Source: Bacteroidales bacterium UBA4772
GTDB lineage: Bacteria > Bacteroidota > Bacteroidia > Bacteroidales > VadinHA17
Direction of reading: 5' to 3'
Length of the DNA stretch: 64,000 bases
NCBI GenBank assembly: GCA_002403305.1
Contig: DHHM01000015.1
Location: 1 to 64,000, forward strand
Shown: one piece after another, positions 53,602-62,299 of the stretch
How positions within the stretch are numbered: position 1 is the stretch's first letter
How the letters are laid out: the number at the start of each line of letters is the position of its first letter
Translations under genes and position numbers: made by a program
The notes under the pieces: generated by a model
Databases searched by the model: none
What the model was told of the DNA's origin: nothing
What the model saw: the letters and a program-made list of their open reading frames with translations, nothing else

Positions 53602-54003
53602 ATGAAAAAAATGAAGCTATTTGCAATACTACTGGTATTTGTCCCGGCCTGTGCCCTCTTTTCACCCGGGGGCAGTCATACTGTTCCGGATAATCAAAAT
53701 GCTACCGGGTCTGACAGTACTGAATATGGTCTCGTTGTATTTGACCAGGGATTTGAAACATGGTTACTTATGCAGCCAGCTCATGAGTATTCTCTTGAAT
53801 ACTATAAGAGTAAAAACCGGTTGTATGTGAGCGAATGGAATTACCGCCACATGAATCCGGGGCGATATAAAGGCCTGTATGGTAGCTATATTGATTATGA
53901 TCCTTTTACAGATTATGGGCTTGAATTTGAGCGTCGTCTGTATTATTATTTCAAGTATTTTGAGGAGACAAACAGGGTGCGGCTTGATCCGGGCAGCAGG
54001 TAG
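53602..54003 (+). CDS. DUF6146-like lipoprotein
   Basis: 133 aa with the lipoprotein signal MKKMKLFAILLVFVPAC. The mature part has the aromatic, conserved pattern I associate with DUF6146: YGLVVFDQGFETWLLMQP, EYYKSKNRLYVSEWNYRH, YGSYIDYDPFTDYGLEFERR, LYYYFKYFEE. Function unknown. The start at 53602 has GGAGG four bases before it; an ATG 12 bases further upstream is not preferred. Base composition is lower in GC than its neighbours. Confidence 0.75.
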   Translation: MKKMKLFAILLVFVPACALFSPGGSHTVPDNQNATGSDSTEYGLVVFDQGFETWLLMQPAHEYSLEYYKSKNRLYVSEWNYRHMNPGRYKGLYGSYIDYDPFTDYGLEFERRLYYYFKYFEETNRVRLDPGSR

Positions 54004-54058
54004 AGTAAATATTTATTTCTCATTTTGGTAAAGTGAGTTATTGATTGAAAAAAATCTT

Positions 54059-54066
54059 TATTTTTG
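54059..54066 (+). promoter_or_regulatory. -7 promoter element for the tRNA-Leu genes
   Basis: TATTTTTG followed by C fits the TAnnTTTG element of strong stable-RNA promoters; a TTG lies 15-19 bases upstream. It is 80 bases before the first tRNA. Confidence 0.45.
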
Positions 54067-54118
54067 CACCCGCGTTACAGGTCAAAGGATAAAAGGCGCA
54101 AGACAAAAGAGGTCAAAT

Positions 54119-54140
54119 TTGACTTTCGACTTTTGACTTA
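54119..54140. repeat. Short GACTTTY heptamer run
   Basis: GACTTTC, GACTTTT and GACTTAT follow in register just upstream of the first tRNA, another seven-base word with the period seen elsewhere in the window. Confidence 0.45.
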
Positions 54141-54145
54141 TAATA

Positions 54146-54229
54146 GCCCAGATGGCGAAATTGGTAGACGCGCTAGTTTCAGGGACTAGTGTCAGCAATG
54201 ATGTGCAGGTTCGAGTCCTGTTCTGGGCA
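54146..54229 (+). tRNA. tRNA-Leu (CAG)
   Basis: 84 bases with a class II long variable arm. Acceptor GCCCAGA pairs with TCTGGGC; the anticodon stem is CTAGT/ACTAG with the loop TTCAGGG, so the anticodon is CAG. The T loop is GTTCGAGTC. CCA is not encoded. Confidence 0.95.
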
Positions 54230-54309
54230 CAAAAAACAGCACAGAGCGCAGTGCAAAGAGCACAGAGCATTAACATAACGTCTTGTGTCCTTAGCTCTGC
54301 GCCGGAACC

Positions 54310-54393
54310 GCCCAGGTGGTGAAATTGGTAGACACGCCAGCTTGAGGGGCTGGTGCTCGCAAGGGTGTGCAAGTTCGAGTCTTGTCCTGGGCA
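54310..54393 (+). tRNA. tRNA-Leu (GAG)
   Basis: 84 bases, class II. Acceptor GCCCAGG/CCTGGGC; anticodon stem CCAGC/GCTGG with loop TTGAGGG, anticodon GAG. CCA is not encoded. It follows the CAG tRNA by 80 bases and probably shares its promoter. Confidence 0.95.
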
Positions 54394-54395
54394 CA

Positions 54396-54425
54396 AAAAA
54401 AAAGCCGTGAAGAGCGGCTTTTTTA
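54396..54425 (+). terminator. Terminator after the tRNA-Leu pair
   Basis: AAAAAGCCG and CGGCTTTTT flank a 7-base loop, followed by a T run: an intrinsic terminator two bases after the second tRNA. Confidence 0.85.
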
Positions 54426-54545
54426 TTTTCGATTTTCGATTTTCGATTTTCGATTTCTTTCTCAAAATCGCGAATCGCAAATCACACATCGCACATCGCA
54501 ATTCGCAAATCACACATCGCAAATCGAAAATCGCAAATCGCAAAT
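54425..54545. repeat. Heptamer array (TTTTCGA, then AATCGCA words)
   Basis: Four TTTTCGA words on the left are followed by AATCGCA, CACATCG and AATTCGC words on the right, reaching the stop codon of the GH3 gene. The two halves are partly complementary (GATTTTCGATT against AATCGAAAATC), so the array could fold as a long imperfect hairpin. It belongs to the same family as 44.2-44.4 kb. Confidence 0.85.
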
Positions 54546-57499
54546 CATTCAATTATCGCATCGTATACCGCCTGCAGTATGTTGCCTCGAATGGAGAGAT
54601 CCGACAGCTTGCTGTTGTCGCGCGTCGGATATACCCTGTTGCTCAGAAAGACATACGATATCTCATCGTCAGGGTCAACCCAGATGAAGGTCCCGGTAAA
54701 CCCGGAGTGGCCGAAGCTGTTAGGTGAGGCCGACGGACAGGGATACATCTCTTCCGGAGGGATGGTATCATTCGGCAACAGCGGCTTGTCAAAACCAAGC
54801 CCCCTGCGGTTCTTGTTCTCAGGAAACTGCACCCGCGTGTACTCCTTCAGTACCTTGTTGCTCAGCACCCTCACACCACCGTACTCGCCCCCCCTGCGGT
54901 ACATCTCCACCAGCTTCAGCAGGTCATTGCCGGTGGCAAAGAGGCCGGCGTGACCGGAGACACCTCCCAGCATCGCAGTACCCTCATCATGTACCGTTCC
55001 ACGCAGCAGTTGCCTCCTGAAGAGAGAATCGTACTCGGTGGGCACTACCCGTTCCCTGGGATATTTCTGCAACGGATTGTAGGTGATGTTCAGTGCTCCA
55101 ATGGGCCTGTAGATATTTTCTGGTGCAAACTTATCAATAGTAGTACCTGACAGGCTCTCGATGATCTCGGCCGCCAGGATGAAGGTGAGATCGGAATAGA
55201 CATACCTCTTATCTCCCCTGGGACTGTCACGTATCTCCCTGAACATATCCTTGAGATAGTGCCTGTTCATGTATATTGAGTCAGATACCTGCAAGGCAAA
55301 TCTCCTGTTGCTGTAGTCCCTGAAGATACCCCGCCTGAAGGTGCTGTCATTCTCCAGCGTGTTGCGCCAGAAGGGTATCCACGACCTCAATCCTGCCTGA
55401 TGCGCCAGCATATCACGCAACAGCATGTCACCCTTATTTGAAAAACGGTACCAGGGCAGGTATTGACCCAGGGTCCTGTCAGGATCAAAAAGCCCGCGGT
55501 CGTTGAGCAGCATCAGCGAAGGTGTCGCTGCTGATACTTTAGTGACGGAGGCCAGATCCCACAGATCATGCTCTGACACTGCCTCGGTGCTGTCATAAAG
55601 GTGGAAACCGTAACACTTGTTCAGCACCACAATACCTTTTCTTGCTATAAGCACATGACAGCCCGGAAAGGCCATGGAATCAAGTCCTGACCTGACAATA
55701 GAGTCAACCTTGCTGTACAGTATCTCTGACGAAAGTCCGGCATTTTCCGGAAATCCGTACTGAAGCCTCATGCTGCCCGCGGTCTTGATCCCAAACCCTT
55801 CCGGGTAATCACCGTTTACCGTTACCGGCAGTCGTCCTGAAGCTCCCAGCCCGCCGAATATCACCTGGACCGCAGCCTGATGCGTGTATTTGTTGTCCTG
55901 GTAGGCAACAATCATAGCCGATGGCTTCGTGCTCATGTCGAGGCGGGCAACGCCGTAAGGATTGCCAAACCAGACAATGACAGATCTTTCAAGCGCTGAC
56001 AGCTGCCTGAAGAGACTGTTGAGCTGCGGTGTCACACCGTATGAGCCTGCAGGCTTTTGATCCAGAGATGAGAAGCCCGCAATGACCAGATCGTAGTCCC
56101 TGAGCTTTGAGAGCACATAATGGGCATCCTGCTCGTTACCCGGATTAATGAAAAAATGGTCAGCGTTGGTGTACCTGTCAATCGTTCTCTGAAAATCGCT
56201 CATTGCCAGTCTGTTGACAGAGACAGTGGCAATTCTGATCTTATCAGTGCGTTGCAACGGCAGAAGATTGCCGTTGTTTTCAATCACGGTTACGGCTGCA
56301 GCATAGAGATCCCTGATAAGTGCCGGATGTGCCGGGGCAGGGATCGCCCCGCTGCCTGATGATTCGTTGTGCGGATTCTTTCCGGCAGCCTCCAGCCATA
56401 GCTTTGCTGCAATTACCTTACGGCATCTTGAGGTGATCTCATCCTTTGATATCTCACCTTCTTCGACCCTGCGATAGATCTCGGCAATAGCCAGCAACGG
56501 ATCAGTAGAGTACTCTATGATGTCATTGCCGGCCTTCAGGGCCTCAGCATCGGCAACTCCTGAAGGGAAGGTCATGGTTGCTCCGGCCATGTTCATGGCA
56601 TCGGTCAGTATCAGTCCCCTGAAACGAGCCTCCTCCCTGAGCATGCCGGTGATGATCTGACGTGAGAAGGTGGCGGGCAACCGGGGTGTGTCATCAAGGC
56701 CGGGCACGTTGATGTGGGCGGTCATTACTGACCCGATACCCTCATCAATGAGACGGCGGAACGGAACCAGCTCCACGGCATCAAACCGCTGCCGGTCTCC
56801 CGTTATAACCGGCAGCCCGGTATGTGAATCAACATTTGTGTCACCGTGACCGGGATAATGCTTGGCACAGGCCATGACCCCGTTATCCTGCAAACCCTTC
56901 ATGTACATCACCGCCTTAGCAGCCACTTTCGCCGGATCTTCGCCGAATGAACGGTAGTTGATGACAGGATTCAGCGGATTGTTGTTGACGTCGACAACAG
57001 GAGCAAGGTTGAGGTTCACACCTATGTCCCGGCACTGCCAGGCTATTGCTGATCCCATACTGTATATCAGTGAGTCATCCTGAACGGCGCCCAGGGTCAT
57101 CTGCCAGGGGAAATCTTCTATCTCGCTGAGACGCATTCCCGCTCCCCACTCGGCATCCTGGGCAATAATCAGCGGAACCTTCGCAACCGTCCTCAGATAT
57201 CTGGTAAACCTGACCTGCCTGTCGCGCGACCCTTCGAAAAAGATAACTCCGCCTACTCCGTGCTTAGTGACAAGATCCTCCACCTGCCTGAAATTGTCCC
57301 CGTTATCGGCTGCCCATGCCGGCACCCAGATAAGCTGGGCAATCATCTCCCTGACGGTGAGAGTGTTCATGATACTGTCAACCCTGGGGTCATCAATGTA
57401 TCTCTTCCATGGAATATTGTCATCAACGGCAAGCAGATTCACAGGTACATTAAATAGAATGGTGAGCAACACAACAACTGTATAACATCTCTTTCTCAT
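54545..57499 (-). CDS. GH3 (NagZ-like) beta-N-acetylhexosaminidase fused to a serine beta-lactamase-fold hydrolase
   Basis: About 984 aa, exported (signal MRKRCYTVVVLLTILFNVPV). GH3 N-terminal barrel (about 35-390) has the NagZ motif KHYPGHGDTNVDSH near residue 211 and the candidate nucleophile in LTDAMNMAG near 297. A GH3 C-terminal-like sandwich follows (about 400-570). The last ~390 residues are a class C beta-lactamase/penicillin-binding fold: SVTK near 650 (SxxK), YSD near 767 and HSG near 929. The hybrid could cut both glycan and peptide parts of peptidoglycan fragments. It is transcribed away from the NagX-AmgK-MurU operon. Confidence 0.92.
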   Translation of the reverse strand: MRKRCYTVVVLLTILFNVPVNLLAVDDNIPWKRYIDDPRVDSIMNTLTVREMIAQLIWVPAWAADNGDNFRQVEDLVTKHGVGGVIFFEGSRDRQVRFTRYLRTVAKVPLIIAQDAEWGAGMRLSEIEDFPWQMTLGAVQDDSLIYSMGSAIAWQCRDIGVNLNLAPVVDVNNNPLNPVINYRSFGEDPAKVAAKAVMYMKGLQDNGVMACAKHYPGHGDTNVDSHTGLPVITGDRQRFDAVELVPFRRLIDEGIGSVMTAHINVPGLDDTPRLPATFSRQIITGMLREEARFRGLILTDAMNMAGATMTFPSGVADAEALKAGNDIIEYSTDPLLAIAEIYRRVEEGEISKDEITSRCRKVIAAKLWLEAAGKNPHNESSGSGAIPAPAHPALIRDLYAAAVTVIENNGNLLPLQRTDKIRIATVSVNRLAMSDFQRTIDRYTNADHFFINPGNEQDAHYVLSKLRDYDLVIAGFSSLDQKPAGSYGVTPQLNSLFRQLSALERSVIVWFGNPYGVARLDMSTKPSAMIVAYQDNKYTHQAAVQVIFGGLGASGRLPVTVNGDYPEGFGIKTAGSMRLQYGFPENAGLSSEILYSKVDSIVRSGLDSMAFPGCHVLIARKGIVVLNKCYGFHLYDSTEAVSEHDLWDLASVTKVSAATPSLMLLNDRGLFDPDRTLGQYLPWYRFSNKGDMLLRDMLAHQAGLRSWIPFWRNTLENDSTFRRGIFRDYSNRRFALQVSDSIYMNRHYLKDMFREIRDSPRGDKRYVYSDLTFILAAEIIESLSGTTIDKFAPENIYRPIGALNITYNPLQKYPRERVVPTEYDSLFRRQLLRGTVHDEGTAMLGGVSGHAGLFATGNDLLKLVEMYRRGGEYGGVRVLSNKVLKEYTRVQFPENKNRRGLGFDKPLLPNDTIPPEEMYPCPSASPNSFGHSGFTGTFIWVDPDDEISYVFLSNRVYPTRDNSKLSDLSIRGNILQAVYDAIIE

Positions 57500-57526
57500 A
57501 ACTCTGTAATTGGTTTTTGAAGCAAT

Positions 57527-57534
57527 CAAACTTA
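57527..57534 (-). promoter_or_regulatory. -7 promoter element for the GH3 hybrid gene
   Basis: Minus-strand TAAGTTTG matches TAnnTTTG, 28 bases before the ATG at 57499; it argues against the longer frame that starts at 57574. Confidence 0.5.
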
Positions 57535-57680
57535 CATAAAAACGCCCGATTTTCCACAGGCATATATAAATCACGGCCAGCGCAGATATTCGCCGACGAA
57601 AAACAGTACTTTTCTTTAATAATGATTGCCGGTATGATTGTTCTCAAAATGCTATTTTTACGACATCAAACAGAAATATC

Positions 57681-58955
57681 ATGTCAGCATCAAAAAGTAT
57701 TGGTAAGAGTCTGAAGGGTCAGTCGGGACGGCTGGTCTCCCTCGATGTGTTCAGGGGTATGACTATCGCGTTCATGATTATTGTTAACACTCCGGGCACC
57801 TGGAGCCACGTCTATGCGCCGCTGCGACATGCATCGTGGCACGGCTGCACCCCCACGGACCTGGTCTTCCCCTCGTTTCTGTTCATTTCAGGGGTGGCGA
57901 TGTGGTTTTCGCTGCGTAAGTATAATTTCGAGTTTTCCCGGCCGGCACTCATCCGCCTGCTGCGCCGAGTGCTGCTGATATTTGCAGCCGGACTCTTTCT
58001 TAATATCTTCCCGTACTTCGGGCGCGACTACACCACTCTGCGGATAATGGGCGTCCTGCAGCGCATCGCTCTGGCATGGGGCCTCGGAGCTTTGATTGTG
58101 CTGCTGGTAAAACGAAACCGGATCTGGATACCGGCAGCGGTACTTCTGTTCGGATACTGGGCACTGATGTACTTCCTGGGAGGAGATGACCCCTATTCAC
58201 TCGAAGGAAACTTCGCCAGGAAGGTTGACCTGGCTCTCCTGGGAGAAAAGCACCTTTACAAGGGATTCGGCATGCCCTTCGACCCGGAAGGATTGCTGAG
58301 CACCCTCCCTGCAACCGCCACGGTGCTGCTCGGATTTATGTCCGGCGGACTCATCGGCACCAGGGGCTCCTCATGGAAAACGGTGGGCTGGCTCGCGGCT
58401 GTCGGAGCACTCCTTGTAGCGGCCGGGCTGCTGTGGGGAGAATATTTCCCGATCAACAAACCTATCTGGACAAGCTCATATGTACTCTATGCCGGTGGTA
58501 TCGGAATGCTTATACTGGCACTGCTGGTAATGATAATAGATATCTTTAAAATACAGGGATGGAAGACCGTAGGCATCATACTGGCCGGGGGTGCCATTAT
58601 GGCCGTAACCGGGCTTATCTGGAAGGCGACGGCTGAGACAGGATACAGCTCATCATTCCTGATACCCGTCGGACTCGTGGTCATCGCCTTCGGCCTCCTG
58701 CTCAAACTCAATTTCTTCCTTCCCTTCGGCATGAACCCGATGAGCACATACCTCCTGGCAGGAATATGGACCAAGACCATGCTCGCCATTAAAATAGGGG
58801 AGATGACTCTTTATAAATGGATTTTCACAAATCTCTGCAGCCCGCTCTTCGAGGAACAGAAGCTTGCCAGCCTCCTCTTTGCGCTGCTGCAGGTGACACT
58901 GATATGGGCATTCGGATATATTCTCTACCGGAAAAAAATAATGATAAAGTTTTGA
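57681..58955 (+). CDS. NagX-like / DUF5009 transmembrane acyltransferase-family protein
   Basis: 424 aa with about eleven helices. The start RLVSLDVFRGMTIAFMIIVNTPG and WHGCTPTDLVFPSFLFISGVAMW are typical of the DUF5009/DUF1624 family that includes NagX and human heparan-alpha-glucosaminide N-acetyltransferase. NagX-type proteins are linked by gene context to N-acetylglucosamine uptake. Here the gene stands 2 bases before the AmgK/RapZ fusion, so an amino-sugar substrate is likely, either as carrier or as membrane acetyltransferase. Confidence 0.88.
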   Translation: MSASKSIGKSLKGQSGRLVSLDVFRGMTIAFMIIVNTPGTWSHVYAPLRHASWHGCTPTDLVFPSFLFISGVAMWFSLRKYNFEFSRPALIRLLRRVLLIFAAGLFLNIFPYFGRDYTTLRIMGVLQRIALAWGLGALIVLLVKRNRIWIPAAVLLFGYWALMYFLGGDDPYSLEGNFARKVDLALLGEKHLYKGFGMPFDPEGLLSTLPATATVLLGFMSGGLIGTRGSSWKTVGWLAAVGALLVAAGLLWGEYFPINKPIWTSSYVLYAGGIGMLILALLVMIIDIFKIQGWKTVGIILAGGAIMAVTGLIWKATAETGYSSSFLIPVGLVVIAFGLLLKLNFFLPFGMNPMSTYLLAGIWTKTMLAIKIGEMTLYKWIFTNLCSPLFEEQKLASLLFALLQVTLIWAFGYILYRKKIMIKF

Positions 58956-58956
58956 T

Positions 58957-60372
58957 ATGGATGTAAGAAGTGCCGTTGAAAAGGCCTTTTTAAGCTGGAA
59001 GGGCTCACCGCCCGAGGTGATGACAAGGTTACCCCAATCAGGCTCTGACAGGGTATATTTCAGACTGGCATATCCCGAAGACCAGGTCATCGGGGCTTAT
59101 AACCCCAGCCGCGAGGAGAACGATGCCTTCGTTGGTTTCTCCAATCACTTCAGGTCGAAGGGACTGCATGTCCCGGAAGTCTATGTCTATTATCCTGACG
59201 AGAAGATATATTTTCTTGAGGACCTTGGCGACATAAACCTCTTTACATGGCTTGCGCAGAGACCCGACGAGGAGCGTTTCAACAGCGAGACGGAGGAACT
59301 GTTCATGACCATTGCCGCTGACCTGGTGAAGATACAGACAGAAGGCATAAAGGGACTCGACCTCTCGCTCTGCTACCCGCACCGCAGTTTTGACCGGCAG
59401 AGCATAGTGTGGGATATGAACTACTATAAGTACATGTTCCTGAAACTTATCGCTGCTCCTTTCAATGAGATACGCCTGGAGCGCGACTTTGAGACCCTGA
59501 CACAGTTTCTGCTTGATGCGGGGCAGGACTATTTTCTCTTCCGCGATTTTCAGACCGCCAACATCATGCTCAGGGACGGCACTCCGTGGTATATTGACTA
59601 CCAGGGAGGCAGGCTGGGTGCTCCCCACTATGACATCGCCTCCCTGGTCTATGACGCAAAGGCCTACATACCTGCGGAACTGAGAAAAAAGACCCTCGAC
59701 CGGCATTTGCAGCTCTTTGCCGAGGCAACAGGCACACCGAGAGACTCTTTGGCCAGGTATAGCGGGGCCTTTACACTCATAAGGCTGATGCAGGCCCTCG
59801 GGGCCTTTGGCTTCAGGGGGCTGCACGAAAACAAACCTACCTTCAGTGAGAGCATCGTGCCCGCCGTCGAACTGATGAACGAGCTTCTTGCCGGCGACGA
59901 TCTCTGCATTGACCTGCCGGAACTCAGAAAAGCCTCAGAGGCAGTGCCGCTGCAGAGAAAATACCGCATACTGTCGCACTACCAGCAGATGGTTACCATA
60001 AACATCCAGAGTTTCTCATATGTCAAGGGAAAGACAGTCAACTATGACAACGGCGGCGGATTCGTGTTTGACTGCAGGGGACTGCGTAACCCGGCACATA
60101 TACCTGAACTGAGTGATCTGACTGGATCTGACCCGGCGATTGCAGAGTTTTTCGGAAATGACGACGAGGCTGTCGCCTTCGCCGGAGACTGCTCAAACAT
60201 CATACGCAATTCACTCCCCATGCTGAGACGAAAGGGTGTGCTGGAGATTAATGTGGCCTTCGGATGTATCGGAGGACAGCACCGCTCGGTATGGTGCGCC
60301 GCAAGGGTGGCATCAATGCTCTCATCCATGCCCGGGGTATCAGTATCGGTAACTCATTCGGAACTGCAGTGA
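58957..60372 (+). CDS. AmgK-like sugar kinase fused to a RapZ C-terminal domain
   Basis: 471 aa in two parts. Residues about 1-330 are an aminoglycoside-phosphotransferase fold: EDLGDINLFTWL, the catalytic loop FRDFQTANIML near 195 and the metal motif IDYQGGRLGAPHYDIASLVYD, matching AmgK, which phosphorylates MurNAc or GlcNAc at C1. Residues about 345-471 match the RapZ C-terminal domain: VFDCRGLRNP, LSDLTGSDPAIAEFF and FGCIGGQHRSVW near 438. In enterobacterial RapZ this domain senses glucosamine-6-phosphate. The RapZ kinase-like N domain is absent. The stop shares one base with the start of the MurU-like gene. Substrate and effector are inferred. Confidence 0.88.
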   Translation: MDVRSAVEKAFLSWKGSPPEVMTRLPQSGSDRVYFRLAYPEDQVIGAYNPSREENDAFVGFSNHFRSKGLHVPEVYVYYPDEKIYFLEDLGDINLFTWLAQRPDEERFNSETEELFMTIAADLVKIQTEGIKGLDLSLCYPHRSFDRQSIVWDMNYYKYMFLKLIAAPFNEIRLERDFETLTQFLLDAGQDYFLFRDFQTANIMLRDGTPWYIDYQGGRLGAPHYDIASLVYDAKAYIPAELRKKTLDRHLQLFAEATGTPRDSLARYSGAFTLIRLMQALGAFGFRGLHENKPTFSESIVPAVELMNELLAGDDLCIDLPELRKASEAVPLQRKYRILSHYQQMVTINIQSFSYVKGKTVNYDNGGGFVFDCRGLRNPAHIPELSDLTGSDPAIAEFFGNDDEAVAFAGDCSNIIRNSLPMLRRKGVLEINVAFGCIGGQHRSVWCAARVASMLSSMPGVSVSVTHSELQ

Positions 60373-61094
60373 TGAAAGCAATGATCTTTGCTGCGGGACT
60401 CGGCACACGGCTGGGAGAGATGACCCGAACCAAACCCAAAGCCCTCGCTGACATCAACGGCAGCACCATGCTGCAGCTGACTGCAGAAAAACTGGTGGCT
60501 GCCGGCTTTGATGACCTCATAATCAATATTCATCATCACCCTGACCAGATGCTGGAGGAGGTGGAGAAACTGCGCGGCATGGGATATGCCATCACTGTCT
60601 CAGATGAGAGTGAAGAGCTGCTCGATACCGCCGGCGGACTGATGAGGGCGAGAGACTTCTTTGACGACCAACCCTTCATCTGCCATAACGTCGATGAGTT
60701 TACTGACTTCAGTCTCACCGAAATGTATCACCACCACATCGAATCGGGAGCCCTCGCTACCCTGGCCGTAAGACACAGGCCGGGTAACAGGCAGCTGCTC
60801 GTTGATGCCGGAGGCCGCATAAGAGGATGGCGCAATAATGCCACAAAGGAGGAGATAATTACCGTCACCAGCAGCAAAAAACTTGATGAGGTGGGCTTCT
60901 CAGGCATCCAGGTGCTCTCACCTGCCATATTTGAGATGATGCCGGAAGGAATCTATTCACTGACATCACTATACCTCACACTCGCCAGGGATAACCTGGT
61001 AATGTCATTCCTTCACGATGAGGGATACTGGTTTGACTGTGGCACACCCCAGAGCCTGGATAAAATCAGAAAACACCTTGCAAAACAGGAATGA
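60372..61094 (+). CDS. MurU-like nucleotidyltransferase (sugar-1-phosphate uridylyltransferase)
   Basis: 240 aa, the single-domain NTP_transferase fold: nucleotide loop FAAGLGTRLGEMTRTKPKAL, TAGGLMRARDFF, CHNVDEF (metal-binding Asp) and FSGIQVLSP, ending with WFDCGTPQSL. Following AmgK, MurU converts MurNAc-1-phosphate to UDP-MurNAc, bypassing de novo synthesis. ATG overlaps the stop of the kinase gene (TGATG), so the two are translated together. A manno- or glucose-1-phosphate specificity cannot be excluded from sequence. Confidence 0.85.
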   Translation: MKAMIFAAGLGTRLGEMTRTKPKALADINGSTMLQLTAEKLVAAGFDDLIINIHHHPDQMLEEVEKLRGMGYAITVSDESEELLDTAGGLMRARDFFDDQPFICHNVDEFTDFSLTEMYHHHIESGALATLAVRHRPGNRQLLVDAGGRIRGWRNNATKEEIITVTSSKKLDEVGFSGIQVLSPAIFEMMPEGIYSLTSLYLTLARDNLVMSFLHDEGYWFDCGTPQSLDKIRKHLAKQE

Positions 61095-61247
61095 CAGGGA
61101 GACAGCTGCATTAAGGGTGACAGAGACACTATATCCGCGGAACAATCCACCGACTCGGGTAATAGCTGGCTCGCAGCCTGGGTAAAACCGGGAGACCGGT
61201 TGCGCTGACAGAGAAGCCGGACAGGTAGAAAGGCAGGAAGAGCCGAC

Positions 61248-62177
61248 CTACATCATCTTCTTCTTCCTGAGTATAAAGACCCCGAACAGGGCAAGCAACA
61301 CAGAACCTCCGAGAATGAACCAGAAGGCATTCATGCTGTTTTCCAGCCTGTTGGGGACATTCATGCCGTAGAAGCTGGCAATGAGGGTGGGAATCATCAA
61401 CACAATTGTCACTATGGTCAGCGACTTCATCACGATGTTCAGATTGTTGGATATCACCGATGCAAAGGCATCCATCATTCCGCTCTGAATATCACTGTAG
61501 ATCTTGGCCATCTCAATAGCCTGACGGTTCTCGATCATTGCCTCCTCAAGCAGGTCAGACGAGAACTCGTAATCGCGTATCCACTTGGAATTCTTGAGCT
61601 TGAGCATCATCATCTCATTTGACCGCAACGAGGTGGTAAAGTAAACAAGACACTTCTCCATCTTCAGCAGACGGTGAAGCTCCTGGTTGCGCGTCGACTT
61701 CTCCAGGTCCTGCTCGATCATCGCTGTCTGGTTGTTGATCTGCTTCAGATACCGGTGGTAAAACATGGTGGTACGCAGGAAGAGGTGGAGTATCAGGTCT
61801 ATCTTCGTCTCAATTGTTATGCCCTTGCCGCTGCGGCTGAAGAAATCGTCGAGCACCTCATTGTTCCTGTGGCAGATGATGACCAGGCTCTCCTTCTTCA
61901 GGACCAGCCCGAGGGGAATCGTGGTGAAGGGAAAACCGTTCGACTGATTCTGGTACGGAATACGGTAGATCATCAGCAGCATGTCATCCTCTATCTCCAT
62001 ACGCGATCGCTCGTCAACGTCAAGAATGTCAGTAAGAAAATCATCAGGAACCTTCAGCGTGGTCTTTAAAATACCAATCTCTGACGGTGTCGGGTCAGTG
62101 ACGTTGACAATGCAGCCCTTTTCGAAAGAATTTAACGGAAGGAGACCGTTCGGGATCATCTGCCAGTAAGTAATCAT
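61248..62177 (-). CDS. CorA family divalent cation transporter
   Basis: 309 aa: a cytoplasmic domain of about 245 residues, then two C-terminal helices with the pore motif YGMNVP (GMN) between them, ending in the basic tail RKKKMM. This is the standard layout of the Mg2+ (or Co2+) channel CorA. It is transcribed towards the MurU-like gene, with 153 bases between the two stops; that gap shows no clear terminator. Confidence 0.93.
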   Translation of the reverse strand: MITYWQMIPNGLLPLNSFEKGCIVNVTDPTPSEIGILKTTLKVPDDFLTDILDVDERSRMEIEDDMLLMIYRIPYQNQSNGFPFTTIPLGLVLKKESLVIICHRNNEVLDDFFSRSGKGITIETKIDLILHLFLRTTMFYHRYLKQINNQTAMIEQDLEKSTRNQELHRLLKMEKCLVYFTTSLRSNEMMMLKLKNSKWIRDYEFSSDLLEEAMIENRQAIEMAKIYSDIQSGMMDAFASVISNNLNIVMKSLTIVTIVLMIPTLIASFYGMNVPNRLENSMNAFWFILGGSVLLALFGVFILRKKKMM

Positions 62178-62299
62178 ATAGTACCTCCTCTTTTATATTC
62201 CACGGAGGTACCTGTCGCCAGCTTACCTCAGCAGAACGAAATTAATATAACGGCTCGCGTGATAATCGTCCATTTAAGACAATAGTGTTGATACGACTG

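Noticed and set aside
54239..54268. A third tRNA or small RNA between the two tRNA-Leu genes
   Set aside because: The stretch is a low-complexity CACAGAGC-like repeat without cloverleaf pairing.
59038..59826. A 262-codon frame opposite the AmgK/RapZ fusion
   Set aside because: Antisense to conserved kinase motifs, no family similarity.
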